64,000 nt of DNA from Sphingobacteriaceae bacterium (GCA_947458875.1 CANGZD010000001.1:161498-225497), one strand, 5' to 3'; counted from the first letter of the stretch, positions 1 to 8,098 are shown. Program-made: numbers and translations. The notes: a model not told the origin generated them from the letters alone.

Positions 1-1
1 C

Positions 2-46
2 ATTGCCGTTTCTTTGTTGTTATTTCCTTACATTTGGCGAGACTAA
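2..46 (+). CDS. ccmB: CcmB C-terminus (partial)
   Basis: The window opens inside a reading frame that ends with a hydrophobic tail and the residues FPYIWRD before a TAA stop. This resembles the end of the last membrane helix of CcmB, the permease of the haem-export ABC transporter in cytochrome c maturation. Its position 11 bases upstream of ccmC supports this. Only 14 codons are visible, so the call rests mainly on context. Confidence 0.55.
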   Translation: MAVSLLLFPYIWRD

Positions 47-57
47 TTGCTTGAGCT

Positions 58-714
58 ATGCGTAGAAACTGGTGGAAAATTTTAGCTTCATTGCTCTTAA
101 TTTATTCCATAATTGCCGGCTTATTGTTGGAAGTACCCCGACTTCCAATTTTACATGAGACCATCCGTAATTTATACTTTCATGTGCCCATGTGGTTCAC
201 CATGATTATTCTTTACCTCATCTCGGTAATTTACAGCATCAAGTATTTGGCCTCGGGTGACGAAAAACACGATTTACTCGCTGTTGAAATGGTCAATACC
301 GGAATTATTTTTGGTTTCTTGGGCTTAGCAACCGGTATGATATGGGCTAATTATACTTGGGGAGCGCCCTGGCCAAACGATCCTAAATTGAATAGTGCAG
401 CGATTTCTACCCTCATGTATTTGGCTTATGTGGTTTTGAGAGGAGCCTTGGATGAAGAGCAAAAAAGAGCCCGAATTTCGGCTGTTTATAATATTTTTTC
501 TTTTCCGGTGATGATTGTATTATTGTTCATTTTGCCAAGAATGACCGATTCTTTACATCCTGGGAACGGTGGCAATCCGGGTTTTAATTCTTATGATTTG
601 GATAGCGGCATGCGCCTGGTATTTTACCCCGCTGTATTGGCGTGGATTTTAGTAGGCGTATGGATCGCCAACCTGAAATACCGTTTACGTTTAATTGAAA
701 ACAATTCAAAATGA
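58..714 (+). CDS. ccmC: Cytochrome c biogenesis protein CcmC
   Basis: Inner-membrane protein that presents haem to CcmE on the periplasmic side during cytochrome c maturation. The 218-residue protein has about six hydrophobic segments, the conserved HVP motif at residues 42-44 (first axial His), a tryptophan-rich loop near residues 101-108 reading WGAPWPND, and a second periplasmic His near residue 168 (LHPGNGG). The loop differs from the textbook WGxxWxWD signature because the last Trp is Asn. It lies between ccmB and a CcmD-like gene, whose ATG overlaps its stop (ATGA). The family call is secure from topology plus neighbourhood. Confidence 0.93.
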   Translation: MRRNWWKILASLLLIYSIIAGLLLEVPRLPILHETIRNLYFHVPMWFTMIILYLISVIYSIKYLASGDEKHDLLAVEMVNTGIIFGFLGLATGMIWANYTWGAPWPNDPKLNSAAISTLMYLAYVVLRGALDEEQKRARISAVYNIFSFPVMIVLLFILPRMTDSLHPGNGGNPGFNSYDLDSGMRLVFYPAVLAWILVGVWIANLKYRLRLIENNSK

Positions 715-935
715 TGAAAAGACTGTTCTTTTTTTTGTGTGCTCTGCTATCTGTTTTTAGAGTACCGGCCCAGGTAACAAGCGATGTCGCGATTGCAGAT
801 GGCCTTAGGTCATCTGGAATGATCTATGTAGTCGTTGGGGTGATGGTAATAATTTTTATTGGATTATTGTTTTATCTCTATTCAATGGATAAAAGAATCA
901 GTAAAATTGAAAAGATAAAATCTAGCAAAAACTGA
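711..935 (+). CDS. CcmD-like small membrane protein
   Basis: A 74-residue protein with a signal-peptide-like N-terminus ending near PAQ, one clear transmembrane helix (about residues 36-57) and a short basic tail (KRISKIEKIK). Its ATG overlaps the ccmC stop in ATGA, so the two are probably translationally coupled. CcmD in other bacteria is a small single-helix protein that helps release holo-CcmE from the CcmABCD complex. This one fits by size, topology and position, although CcmD sequences are too variable for motif proof. Confidence 0.7.
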   Translation: MMKRLFFFLCALLSVFRVPAQVTSDVAIADGLRSSGMIYVVVGVMVIIFIGLLFYLYSMDKRISKIEKIKSSKN

Positions 936-1006
936 TTTTAATTTGATTTATTCATCGATTTAATTTAAAAATCAAGCGTGTAAGCTTTACACTTAGTAAT
1001 TTTTTA

Positions 1007-1039
1007 TTTGCAGGTATGGGTTTTTTTCACTCAAATTTG
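1007..1039 (+). promoter_or_regulatory. Candidate promoter of gdhA
   Basis: TTTG at 1007-1010 is followed after 21 bases by CAAATTTG at 1032-1039, one base off the Bacteroidota -7 consensus TAnnTTTG. The predicted transcript start near 1045 leaves a leader of about 40 bases before the ATG at 1087. It would let the dehydrogenase be expressed independently of the surrounding ccm genes. Confidence 0.45.
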
Positions 1040-1086
1040 CGCCAAATATCTAAACCTAAGCGTTTAATAAAACTAAAATTCATTTT

Positions 1087-2523
1087 ATGGCTAATTCAAA
1101 AGTAGCAGCACATCAGGAACTGAGTTTTTTTGGAGATGTGTGTGAGTTTTTTGATCATGCAGCACAGTTCACTAACCACGATGCTGGCTTGTTAGATCAA
1201 ATCAAATCTTGTAACAGTGTATACCGTTTCCGTTTTCCAATTAGAAAAGGGAATGGGGTAGAAGTAATAGATGCATGGAGAGTGGAGCACTCTCATCACA
1301 AGTCGCCCACCAAGGGTGGTATTCGCTATAGCGATATGGTGAACGAAGACGAAGTGATGGCTTTGGCCGCATTGATGACTTATAAATGTGCCATCGTAAA
1401 CGTGCCTTTCGGAGGTGCAAAGGGTGGTATCAAAATCAATCCTAAAGACTATACCGTGGCCGAGCTCGAAAATATCACTCGTCGTTATACGGTAGAACTG
1501 GCAAAAAAGAACTTTATTGGTCCTGCCATCGACGTTCCTGCACCTGATTACGGTTCGGGTGAACGCGAAATGAGTTGGATTGCCGATACTTACCAAACCA
1601 TGAACCCCGGACAGTTAGATGCCTTGGGTTGCGTAACCGGAAAGCCGCTCGCTTTACATGGTATTGCCGGTCGTCGCGAAGCAACCGGTCGCGGAGTAGC
1701 CATTGCTGTTCGTGAATGTGTTTCCGTTGCTGAAGACATGAAAGCACTTGGTCTGACTCCAGGATTACAAGGTAAACATGTAATCGTTCAGGGTTTGGGT
1801 AATGTGGGTTACCACTCTGCTAAGTTCCTGGCTGAATATGGTGCAATCATAGTTGGTTTGTGTGAATACGAAGGTGCCGTTTACAATGAAAACGGTTTAG
1901 ACCTCGATGAAGTATTTAACCACCGTAAAGCTACCGGCTCAATTCTGGGCTTTAAAGGTGCTCAAAAAGAATTCAAAAATTCATCAGAAGGATTAGAGCA
2001 GCCATGCGATATTTTGGTTCCTGCTGCTTTGGAGAATGTAATCACCGAAGAAAATATTAACCGTATTCAAGCAAAAGTAATTGCTGAAGGAGCAAACGGT
2101 CCTACCACTCCGGGTGCCGAAGCATTATTCGTGAAAAAAGGCGGTATCATTATTCCCGATATGTATTGCAATGCAGGTGGGGTAACGGTTTCTTATTTTG
2201 AATGGTTGAAAAATCTTTCGCACGTAGCATTTGGCCGTATGGACAAGCGTTACGAAGAAACGGCCAACCAAAACCTGGTAAATATGGTAGAAGCAACTAC
2301 TGGCGTAAAACTTAGTCCAGAGCAACGCAGTGTGATTGTAAAAGGAGCTACTGAATTAGAATTGGTAAACTCCGGATTGGAAGATACCATGATCCGTTCT
2401 TACCACGAGATTCGTGATGTAAAAATGGCTAATCCGAAAATTGAAACCCTGCGTATTGCGGCATTCGTGAACGCCATTGATAAGATCGCAGTATCTTACT
2501 CAAACATGGGAATTTGGCCTTAA
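1087..2523 (+). CDS. gdhA: Glutamate dehydrogenase (Glu/Leu/Phe/Val family)
   Basis: Catalyses reversible oxidative deamination of glutamate to 2-oxoglutarate and ammonia in the cytoplasm. The 478-residue protein has the substrate-binding segment [10 protein letters not shown], the active-site signature [10 protein letters not shown] with its catalytic Lys, and a Rossmann nucleotide site [12 protein letters not shown]. It is longer than the common 410-450-residue bacterial enzymes, but no extra domain is obvious. Coenzyme preference cannot be read with confidence. It sits between the CcmD-like gene and ccmE but has its own promoter candidate and terminator, so it is probably a separate unit. 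Confidence 0.95.
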   Translation: MANSKVAAHQELSFFGDVCEFFDHAAQFTNHDAGLLDQIKSCNSVYRFRFPIRKGNGVEVIDAWRVEHSHHKSPTKGGIRYSDMVNEDEVMALAALMTYKCAIVNVPFGGAKGGIKINPKDYTVAELENITRRYTVELAKKNFIGPAIDVPAPDYGSGEREMSWIADTYQTMNPGQLDALGCVTGKPLALHGIAGRREATGRGVAIAVRECVSVAEDMKALGLTPGLQGKHVIVQGLGNVGYHSAKFLAEYGAIIVGLCEYEGAVYNENGLDLDEVFNHRKATGSILGFKGAQKEFKNSSEGLEQPCDILVPAALENVITEENINRIQAKVIAEGANGPTTPGAEALFVKKGGIIIPDMYCNAGGVTVSYFEWLKNLSHVAFGRMDKRYEETANQNLVNMVEATTGVKLSPEQRSVIVKGATELELVNSGLEDTMIRSYHEIRDVKMANPKIETLRIAAFVNAIDKIAVSYSNMGIWP

Positions 2524-2544
2524 TTTGTTGTTGAATTAACCAAG

Positions 2545-2580
2545 AAAAAGGGGTGCTGGCCAGTTCAGCATCCCTTTTTT
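2545..2580 (+). terminator. Rho-independent terminator after gdhA
   Basis: A GC-rich inverted repeat (GGGGTGCTG and CAGCATCCC, one G-T pair) flanked by an A-run on the left and six T on the right lies just after the gdhA stop. Confidence 0.85.
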
Positions 2581-2653
2581 ATTTATTGATGTTATGATGA
2601 CAAAAAACATCAATAAATATCTCAATTCGTAATGCCTTAAAATGGATAATACG

Positions 2654-2661
2654 TACTTTTG
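2654..2661 (+). promoter_or_regulatory. Candidate -7 box of ccmE
   Basis: TACTTTTG matches TAnnTTTG exactly. No good -33 TTTG is present at the usual distance. Transcription would begin near 2667, downstream of the GTG at 2661 used by the ORF track, which favours the ATG at 2685 as the ccmE start. Confidence 0.45.
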
Positions 2662-2684
2662 TGCAGATAAAAAGCAGGTTACAA

Positions 2685-3083
2685 ATGAAGAAAAGTTCCA
2701 TCATCGGTCTGATCATTATTGCAGTTTCCATTGGCGTAATTATCAGCGTTTATGCAGACTCGAGTACTTACGGTGATTTTGATGATGCTAAAGCATCTGA
2801 AACAGAGTGTTATGTATCAGGTAATCTGGATTTGCAAAAATCGATGGTCTACAATCCTCAGGTAGACGCCAATTATTTTTCTTTTTACATGAAGGACAAA
2901 GGCGGCAAGGTTTGTAAGGTGGTTTTTTTCGGAACCAAACCTCAGGATTTTGAGAAGTCTGAAAACATTGTACTCACCGGCAAAATGGTGGGAGATGAGT
3001 TTCATGCCTCAAAAATGCTGATGAAATGTCCTTCAAAATACAACAAAGATCAGGTAGAGGTGAAATCCACGTCGGCCACTTAA
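2685..3083 (+). CDS. ccmE: Cytochrome c maturation haem chaperone CcmE (CxxxY type)
   Basis: Membrane-anchored periplasmic OB-fold protein that carries haem from CcmC to CcmF. I use the ATG at 2685 (132 residues), not the GTG at 2661. The N-terminus is one transmembrane helix, followed by a beta-rich domain with the typical VLTGKMVGDEFHASKML strand region. Where proteobacterial CcmE has the haem-binding HxxxY, this protein reads CPSKY: Cys115 replaces His and the Tyr is kept. That is the CxxxY form described for archaeal and Desulfovibrio CcmE. It lies 12 bases before ccmF. Confidence 0.93.
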   Translation: MKKSSIIGLIIIAVSIGVIISVYADSSTYGDFDDAKASETECYVSGNLDLQKSMVYNPQVDANYFSFYMKDKGGKVCKVVFFGTKPQDFEKSENIVLTGKMVGDEFHASKMLMKCPSKYNKDQVEVKSTSAT

Positions 3084-3095
3084 TCAAGCACAAAC

Positions 3096-5540
3096 ATGGA
3101 TACGGTATTTATTGGCGAGCAGCTCCTACCCGGCAAACTGGGTCAGTTTTTTGTAGTACTTTCATTCGGAACTGCTTTACTTGCCACCCTGGCCTATTAT
3201 TTTGATAGCATCAGAGATCAAACAGATGGTTCATGGCGCAAAATTGCCCGTTTTGCTTTTGCCTTGAATTTCTTGGCGGTCATCGGGATAGGAAGCAGCT
3301 TATTTTACATCATTTATAATCACCTTTTTGAATACCATTACGCATGGGCCCATTCTTCGCGTTCCTTGCCGGTTTATTACATCATTTCCAGTTTTTGGGA
3401 AGGGCAGGAAGGTAGTTTTTGGCTGTGGACTTTCTGGCAGTCGATTTTAGGTTTAGTGTTACTGTTTAGGGCCAAGAGTTGGGAAAGTCCGGTAATGACC
3501 GTGGTGATGCTTTCTCAGGTATTTTTGGCCTCCATGTTATTAGGTGTTGAGATTTTGGGCATCAGGGTGGGTAGCTCTCCTTTTATCTTATTGAGAGAAG
3601 CCATGGATGCGCCGGTTTTCTCGAGACCCGATTACCTGAGTTTAATAGCCGACGGTAATGGCTTAAATCCTTTGTTGCAAAATTATTGGATGGTCATCCA
3701 TCCGCCCACCCTTTTCATGGGCTTTGCCGCCATGATCATCCCATTTGCATTTGCAATTGCCGGCTTGTGGCAAAAACGTTACGAAGATTGGATCAAAGTT
3801 GCCCTGCCTTGGTCACTGTTTGCGGTCATGGTACTGGGAGCGGGTATCATTATGGGCTCTTTCTGGGCATACGAAGCCTTAAACTTTGGCGGTTTTTGGG
3901 CTTGGGATCCGGTTGAGAATGCATCTTTAATCCCTTGGTTAACACTCATTGCAGCTGTGCACGTGATGCTGGCTTATAAAAATAGCGGTCAGGCTTATTT
4001 TACTTCTGTTTTTCTGGCACTCATCAGTTTTGTGTTGGTGCTCTATGCTTCCTTCCTTACCCGCAGTGGTATTTTAGGTGAGGCCTCTGTGCACTCATTT
4101 ACAGATTTAGGTATGTTTTGGCAGTTGTATCTTTACATTGCCGCTTTCAAGCTCATCGCCATCGGTTTGATTTGGGCTCGTTGGAAATCATTGCCTTTTT
4201 CTAAAAAAGAAGAAGAAACGTACTCAAGAGAATTTTGGTTGTTCATTGGAGCCATCATTTTAGTATTGGCATGTTTACAAATCTTGGCTACCACTTCTAT
4301 CCCAGTATTCAATCGGATTTTTGGTACCGAGATTGCACCTCCAACCGAAGTAGTGGCGCATTACAACAAGTGGCAGATTAATTTCGCCATCATAACGGCC
4401 ATCATTTCTGGTTTTACACAATATCTCAAATACAAAAAATCAGACCCTAAGCAATTCTACCGTCAGGTGCTTAGAGCCTTGCTCATTTCCGTAATCGCCA
4501 CTGCACTTACGGGTTACATATGTGGTATTTACACCAATGTAGGATACATGCTGCTCACCTTTGCAGCGCTTTTCTCAGTGATTGCCAACATGCATATTTT
4601 GTATGAAGCGATCAAAGGCAAATGGAAACTGGCTGGTTCTGCCCTGGCTCACGTGGGATTTGGGCTGTTGTTAATTGGTGCAATGGTGGCTGCAGCTACC
4701 AACAAGGTTATTTCAATTAATACCAGCGGAATTGGTTTTGGGGATGCCTTTGCTAAGGATAACAATCCAAGAGAAAACATCATTCTCTACGAAAACGAAC
4801 CGGTGATCATGGATCAGTATACGGTAACCTACCTTGGCGATTCCACTTCGGGTCCTAACACTTATTATCGTGTCAACTATAAAGTGATCGACCAGAAAAC
4901 TGGTCAAATTACCGAAGAGTTCGATCTGTATCCAAATGCACAACAAAATGCCAAGATGCGTCAGATTATCGCATCGCCCGATACTCGCCATTATTTATGG
5001 AAAGATATTTACACGCATGTAAGTAGTGTGCCTTTAAAAGAAGAAGAAGAGCACGAACCGCATGAAGGCCACACTGACGAAGAAGATTATGGCAAGCCCG
5101 TGGTTTACCAAGTAAAGCCGGGTGATTCTATCCGGGTAAGGGATGCCATTATCCGGGTGAAATCTGTAAACCGTCAAGCCAAGATCCAAAATATTCCGCT
5201 GTCTAAAGGAGATGTCTCGGTAGCTTTAAGTCTGGAAGTGTTTGCTGGGCAAAAGACTTATCAAGTAGAGCCGGCCTTCTTAATCAAAGGAAATAACTCC
5301 TACGATTTTGGTAAAACCATCGATGAATTAGGAATGAAACTTCGCTTTACTAATATTCTTCCAAAAGAAGATAAACTGGAGCTAAGCATCTATCAAAAAC
5401 CAAAAGCGGAGAAAAATTGGATTGTAATGAAGGCGATCATGTTCCCTTACATTAATTTATTTTGGGCGGGTGCCATCATCATGACCATTGGTTTCCTATT
5501 GTCTATATTTAGGAGAAATAAGGAACTTAAAATCACCTAA
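3096..5540 (+). CDS. ccmF: Cytochrome c haem lyase subunit CcmF
   Basis: Large polytopic protein that transfers haem from CcmE to apocytochrome c. The 814 residues include about 15 hydrophobic segments and the periplasmic WWD signature near residue 262 (FGGFWAWDPVENASLIPWL). Histidines expected as haem ligands flank it, for example in NYWMVIHPPTLFMGF. A soluble region around residues 540-780 with an acidic and His-rich stretch (EEEEHEPHEGHTDEED) precedes the last helix. No CcmH or CcmI gene follows, so apocytochrome handling partners must be encoded elsewhere or be absent. Confidence 0.96.
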   Translation: MDTVFIGEQLLPGKLGQFFVVLSFGTALLATLAYYFDSIRDQTDGSWRKIARFAFALNFLAVIGIGSSLFYIIYNHLFEYHYAWAHSSRSLPVYYIISSFWEGQEGSFWLWTFWQSILGLVLLFRAKSWESPVMTVVMLSQVFLASMLLGVEILGIRVGSSPFILLREAMDAPVFSRPDYLSLIADGNGLNPLLQNYWMVIHPPTLFMGFAAMIIPFAFAIAGLWQKRYEDWIKVALPWSLFAVMVLGAGIIMGSFWAYEALNFGGFWAWDPVENASLIPWLTLIAAVHVMLAYKNSGQAYFTSVFLALISFVLVLYASFLTRSGILGEASVHSFTDLGMFWQLYLYIAAFKLIAIGLIWARWKSLPFSKKEEETYSREFWLFIGAIILVLACLQILATTSIPVFNRIFGTEIAPPTEVVAHYNKWQINFAIITAIISGFTQYLKYKKSDPKQFYRQVLRALLISVIATALTGYICGIYTNVGYMLLTFAALFSVIANMHILYEAIKGKWKLAGSALAHVGFGLLLIGAMVAAATNKVISINTSGIGFGDAFAKDNNPRENIILYENEPVIMDQYTVTYLGDSTSGPNTYYRVNYKVIDQKTGQITEEFDLYPNAQQNAKMRQIIASPDTRHYLWKDIYTHVSSVPLKEEEEHEPHEGHTDEEDYGKPVVYQVKPGDSIRVRDAIIRVKSVNRQAKIQNIPLSKGDVSVALSLEVFAGQKTYQVEPAFLIKGNNSYDFGKTIDELGMKLRFTNILPKEDKLELSIYQKPKAEKNWIVMKAIMFPYINLFWAGAIIMTIGFLLSIFRRNKELKIT

Positions 5541-5541
5541 A

Positions 5542-6303
5542 ATGAACATCATCCTGCTGGGCAGCGGTCGAGTGGCCACACAATTGGGCCAGGCTTTGCA
5601 TAAAGCAGGAGCGTCGTTTCTACAGGTTTATAGCCGTACTCAAGATCATGCTGCGAAATTGGCCGCAAAACTTAATTGCGAATCGATCAGTGATAGTTCA
5701 AAACTCAGACTCGATGCCGATCTTTACATCCTATCTGTAACGGACGATGCCTTGCCTGCACTGGCTCAGCAACTGTCACTTAAAGATCGATTAGTGGTGC
5801 ACACATCCGGGTCTACTCCCATGTCTGTACTTGAACCTGCATCCAATAAAATCGGGGTTTTTTATCCCTTGCAAACCTTTTCGCATGAAAAGGAAGTTGA
5901 TTTTAGTGTAATACCTTTAATCATTGAGTCTAATAATCCTGAATCATTAATTTTATTGAAAGATTTTGCAGCTAAGCTAAGTACCAAAGTTCTGGAATTA
6001 GATTCCGCTCAAAGATTGATTTTACATGTGGCTGCCGTTTTCGCCTGTAATTTCAGTAATCACATGTATGCCATTGCACAAGAGCTTTTGGCAACCAGAC
6101 AATTGGATTTTGACCTGATCAGACCCTTGATTGCTGAAACCGCAGCCAAGGTACATTTCAATTTGCCCATTGAGGTGCAAACAGGCCCTGCCATCCGAAA
6201 TGATAAGCTGACCATTCAGAAGCACCTCGATTCGCTCAAAGATCAGCCCCAACTGCAAGAAATCTACCGTTTGCTCAGTCAGAGCATAGTCAATTTACGA
6301 TAG
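5542..6303 (+). CDS. Rossmann-fold protein with DUF2520 domain
   Basis: The ORF track start at 5488 lies inside ccmF; the ATG at 5542 leaves one base after the ccmF stop and begins directly with a dinucleotide-binding motif (NIILLGSGRVATQLGQAL). The 253-residue protein resembles the F420/NADP oxidoreductase-like N-domain joined to a C-terminal all-helical DUF2520 region (HVAAVFACNFSNHMYAIA). This arrangement resembles ketopantoate and pyrroline-carboxylate reductases, but the substrate is unknown. It is probably cotranscribed with ccmF. Confidence 0.82.
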   Translation: MNIILLGSGRVATQLGQALHKAGASFLQVYSRTQDHAAKLAAKLNCESISDSSKLRLDADLYILSVTDDALPALAQQLSLKDRLVVHTSGSTPMSVLEPASNKIGVFYPLQTFSHEKEVDFSVIPLIIESNNPESLILLKDFAAKLSTKVLELDSAQRLILHVAAVFACNFSNHMYAIAQELLATRQLDFDLIRPLIAETAAKVHFNLPIEVQTGPAIRNDKLTIQKHLDSLKDQPQLQEIYRLLSQSIVNLR

Positions 6304-6329
6304 TATTCCACAGGCACGCCTAATTTTTT

Positions 6330-6337
6330 TAATTTTG
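6330..6337 (+). promoter_or_regulatory. Candidate -7 box of the [2Fe-2S] ferredoxin gene
   Basis: TAATTTTG matches TAnnTTTG exactly and ends 7 bases before the ATG at 6345, so the transcript may be leaderless. The -33 element is not convincing. Confidence 0.45.
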
Positions 6338-6344
6338 CGCTGCG

Positions 6345-6677
6345 ATGAATATTTTCAAGATCAAGATCAATTTTGAAGAAGCCGATAAGTCTCCTGTAGT
6401 ATTAGATATTGCCAAAGGCGAGTCAGTGCTGGACGTGTGCATGGATAACGGCATTGAGCTACAACACAATTGCGGCGGGGTTTGTGGATGCAGTACCTGC
6501 CACATTTATGTAAACCAGGGCATGGATCATTTACAGGAAATTTCAGATAAAGAAGAAGATTTTATAGATAGAGCCGTTAATCCACGTATCAATTCCCGCT
6601 TGGGTTGCCAATGCGTAGCAATTGATGGCGATATTGAAGTAACTTTACCAGACCAAAGCCAGTTTTTAGGACATTAA
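6345..6677 (+). CDS. fdx: Adrenodoxin-type [2Fe-2S] ferredoxin
   Basis: A 110-residue electron carrier with the Cys pattern C-x5-C-x2-C in NCGGVCGCSTC and the fourth ligand in RLGCQC near residue 88, which is the ISC-type (adrenodoxin-like) arrangement. An extra Cys lies inside the loop. ISC ferredoxins supply electrons for Fe-S cluster assembly on IscU. The next gene, two bases downstream, encodes IscX, which keeps the fdx-iscX order of proteobacterial isc operons even though no iscS, iscU or hscA is nearby. Confidence 0.9.
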   Translation: MNIFKIKINFEEADKSPVVLDIAKGESVLDVCMDNGIELQHNCGGVCGCSTCHIYVNQGMDHLQEISDKEEDFIDRAVNPRINSRLGCQCVAIDGDIEVTLPDQSQFLGH

Positions 6678-6679
6678 TT

Positions 6680-6922
6680 ATGATTGACGATAAATACGCT
6701 TTACCCATTTATTGGAACGATTACGAAGATATTGCCATGGGTTTGTACGAAAAATTTGGCGATGAGTTTGGAGAACCTAAAATATACCGCATTCGCTTTA
6801 CCGATTTGATGGAGTGGGTACTGAGCCTTCCTTCATTTGCCGGAAAACGCGAAGAATGTAACGAAGGCCACTTGGAGCAAATTCAGTCCGCTTGGGTGTA
6901 CGAATGGCGAGATAACCAATAA
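6680..6922 (+). CDS. iscX: Fe-S cluster assembly protein IscX
   Basis: An 80-residue acidic protein. The segment with a Trp-x-Asp start (YWNDYEDIAMGLYEKF), the RFTDLMEWVLSLPSF core and the terminal AWVYEWRD match the IscX (YfhJ) family, which binds the IscS desulfurase and iron and tunes cluster assembly. It is slightly longer at the N-terminus than the 66-residue E. coli protein. Two bases separate it from the ferredoxin gene, so the two are almost certainly cotranscribed. Confidence 0.87.
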   Translation: MIDDKYALPIYWNDYEDIAMGLYEKFGDEFGEPKIYRIRFTDLMEWVLSLPSFAGKREECNEGHLEQIQSAWVYEWRDNQ

Positions 6923-6930
6923 TTCTATTT

Positions 6931-7003
6931 GGCAATTAGCCGATTTGTCCATTCGGCAATTAGACTATTTTTCATAGTTTTAAGTTTGATAAACCGACAA
7001 ATC
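6931..7003. repeat. Intergenic repeat element, copy 1
   Basis: Direct repeats of GGCAATTAG (6931-6939, 6955-6963) and a perfect inverted pair GATTTGTC (6942-6949) / GACAAATC (6996-7003) fill the iscX-kdsC gap. A related arrangement occurs at 36680-36729. Confidence 0.5.
6981..6988 (+). promoter_or_regulatory. Candidate -7 box of kdsC
   Basis: TAAGTTTG matches TAnnTTTG and lies 20 bases before the kdsC ATG. No TTTG is seen at the preferred -33 spacing. Confidence 0.35.
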
Positions 7004-7008
7004 CGCAA

Positions 7009-7524
7009 ATGTTAAGTCAACTTTCCCAAATCAGGGCCTTTATTTTCGATGTGGACGGTGTACTCACCGACGGTTTGGTACATGTGACCGAAACCGGAGA
7101 GCAGTTACGCCGATTCAGCATTAAAGATGGCTATGCGCTACAGCTTGCCGTAAAACGAGGTTTTCCGATTGCCATCATTTCAGGTGGCCGTTCCCAAAGC
7201 GTGGTCAGTCGGTTGAAAGGTTTGGGAATTCAAGATATTTATATCGGTGTGGATACCAAGACCGATGCCTTTGAGGAGTTTTTGTTGATTCACGATTTAC
7301 AAGCTGAACAGGTACTCTACATGGGCGATGATATTCCGGATTTTCCAGTGATGAAAAAAGTAGGTTTGCCCACTTGTCCGGCCGATGCTGCCGAAGAGAT
7401 CAAAGCCATATCCAACTATATTTCACCCATAAAAGGTGGTGCCGGCTGTGTTCGCGATGTCATTGAGAAAGTATTGAAAGTTCAGGGTTTATGGCTGGAT
7501 GAACAGCCCTCGGCGAAAGCCTAA
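7009..7524 (+). CDS. kdsC: KDO 8-phosphate phosphatase (HAD family)
   Basis: Hydrolyses 3-deoxy-D-manno-octulosonate 8-phosphate to KDO for lipopolysaccharide core synthesis. The 171-residue protein is a cap-less HAD phosphatase with motif I FDVDGVLTDG, motif II IISGGRS, and motif III/IV YMGDDIPDFPVM, plus the C-terminal GGAGCVRDVIE segment typical of KdsC tetramers. KdsA, kdsB and kdsD are not in view. The maf gene starts 4 bases after its stop, so they are likely in one operon. Confidence 0.92.
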   Translation: MLSQLSQIRAFIFDVDGVLTDGLVHVTETGEQLRRFSIKDGYALQLAVKRGFPIAIISGGRSQSVVSRLKGLGIQDIYIGVDTKTDAFEEFLLIHDLQAEQVLYMGDDIPDFPVMKKVGLPTCPADAAEEIKAISNYISPIKGGAGCVRDVIEKVLKVQGLWLDEQPSAKA

Positions 7525-7528
7525 CATC

Positions 7529-8098
7529 ATGTTTTTATTTCCCCCAATCATTTTAGCTTCTAAATCCCCCCGCCGTCAGGAATTGATGAAATTGCTGGGT
7601 CTTGATTTTCGTGTCGTTTTAAAAGAAGTGGATGAGAGTTATCCCGAAAGCCTGAGTCCGGCTGAGGTAGCTTTGTACATCGCCGAAAAAAAGGCCAAAG
7701 CATTTGATGAGGACATTGCAAACGAAATCGTGATCACCGCCGACACCCTGGTTTGTGTAGAAGGACAGATTTTGGGTAAGCCCGAAAATGACGAACATGC
7801 TTTTGAGATCTTGTCGATGCTTTCAGGCCGCAAGCATGAAGTGATGACGGGTGTTTGCCTGCTGAAAGATCACCAGCTCCATTCCTTTGTAGAAACTTCG
7901 GAAGTATACTTTAAAACCCTGAGCCCAGAGCAAATCAAGTCGTATATCGCCACCGGTCAGCCGATGGATAAAGCCGGCGCTTATGGTATTCAGGAGTGGA
8001 TTGGTTTAATCGGTATCGAGCGCATCAATGGTTCCTACACCAATGTGGTGGGCTTGCCTACCCATCGTTTGTATGAAGAATTGTTGAAGTTGATTTAA
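7529..8098 (+). CDS. maf: Maf-family nucleotide pyrophosphatase
   Basis: The ORF-track start lies inside kdsC; the ATG at 7529 gives 189 residues and places the family signature at the N-terminus (LASKSPRRQELMKLLGL). Other family blocks are EKKAKAF, ITADTLV and DKAGAYGIQ. Maf proteins hydrolyse dTTP, UTP or modified nucleotides and are linked to septum control. Its stop codon interlocks with that of the convergent M24 peptidase gene (shared TTAA at 8095-8098). Confidence 0.93.
   Translation: MFLFPPIILASKSPRRQELMKLLGLDFRVVLKEVDESYPESLSPAEVALYIAEKKAKAFDEDIANEIVITADTLVCVEGQILGKPENDEHAFEILSMLSGRKHEVMTGVCLLKDHQLHSFVETSEVYFKTLSPEQIKSYIATGQPMDKAGAYGIQEWIGLIGIERINGSYTNVVGLPTHRLYEELLKLI

Noticed and set aside
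1192-2325. Three minus-strand ORFs inside gdhA (and similar ones inside dnaJ, clpB, uvrD, natA)
   Set aside because: They mirror strongly conserved coding sequence on the other strand, have no recognisable domains and biased composition; they are shadows.
2661-2684. Upstream GTG start for ccmE
   Set aside because: It overlaps a TAnnTTTG box and lies upstream of the predicted transcript start; the ATG at 2685 directly precedes the membrane anchor.
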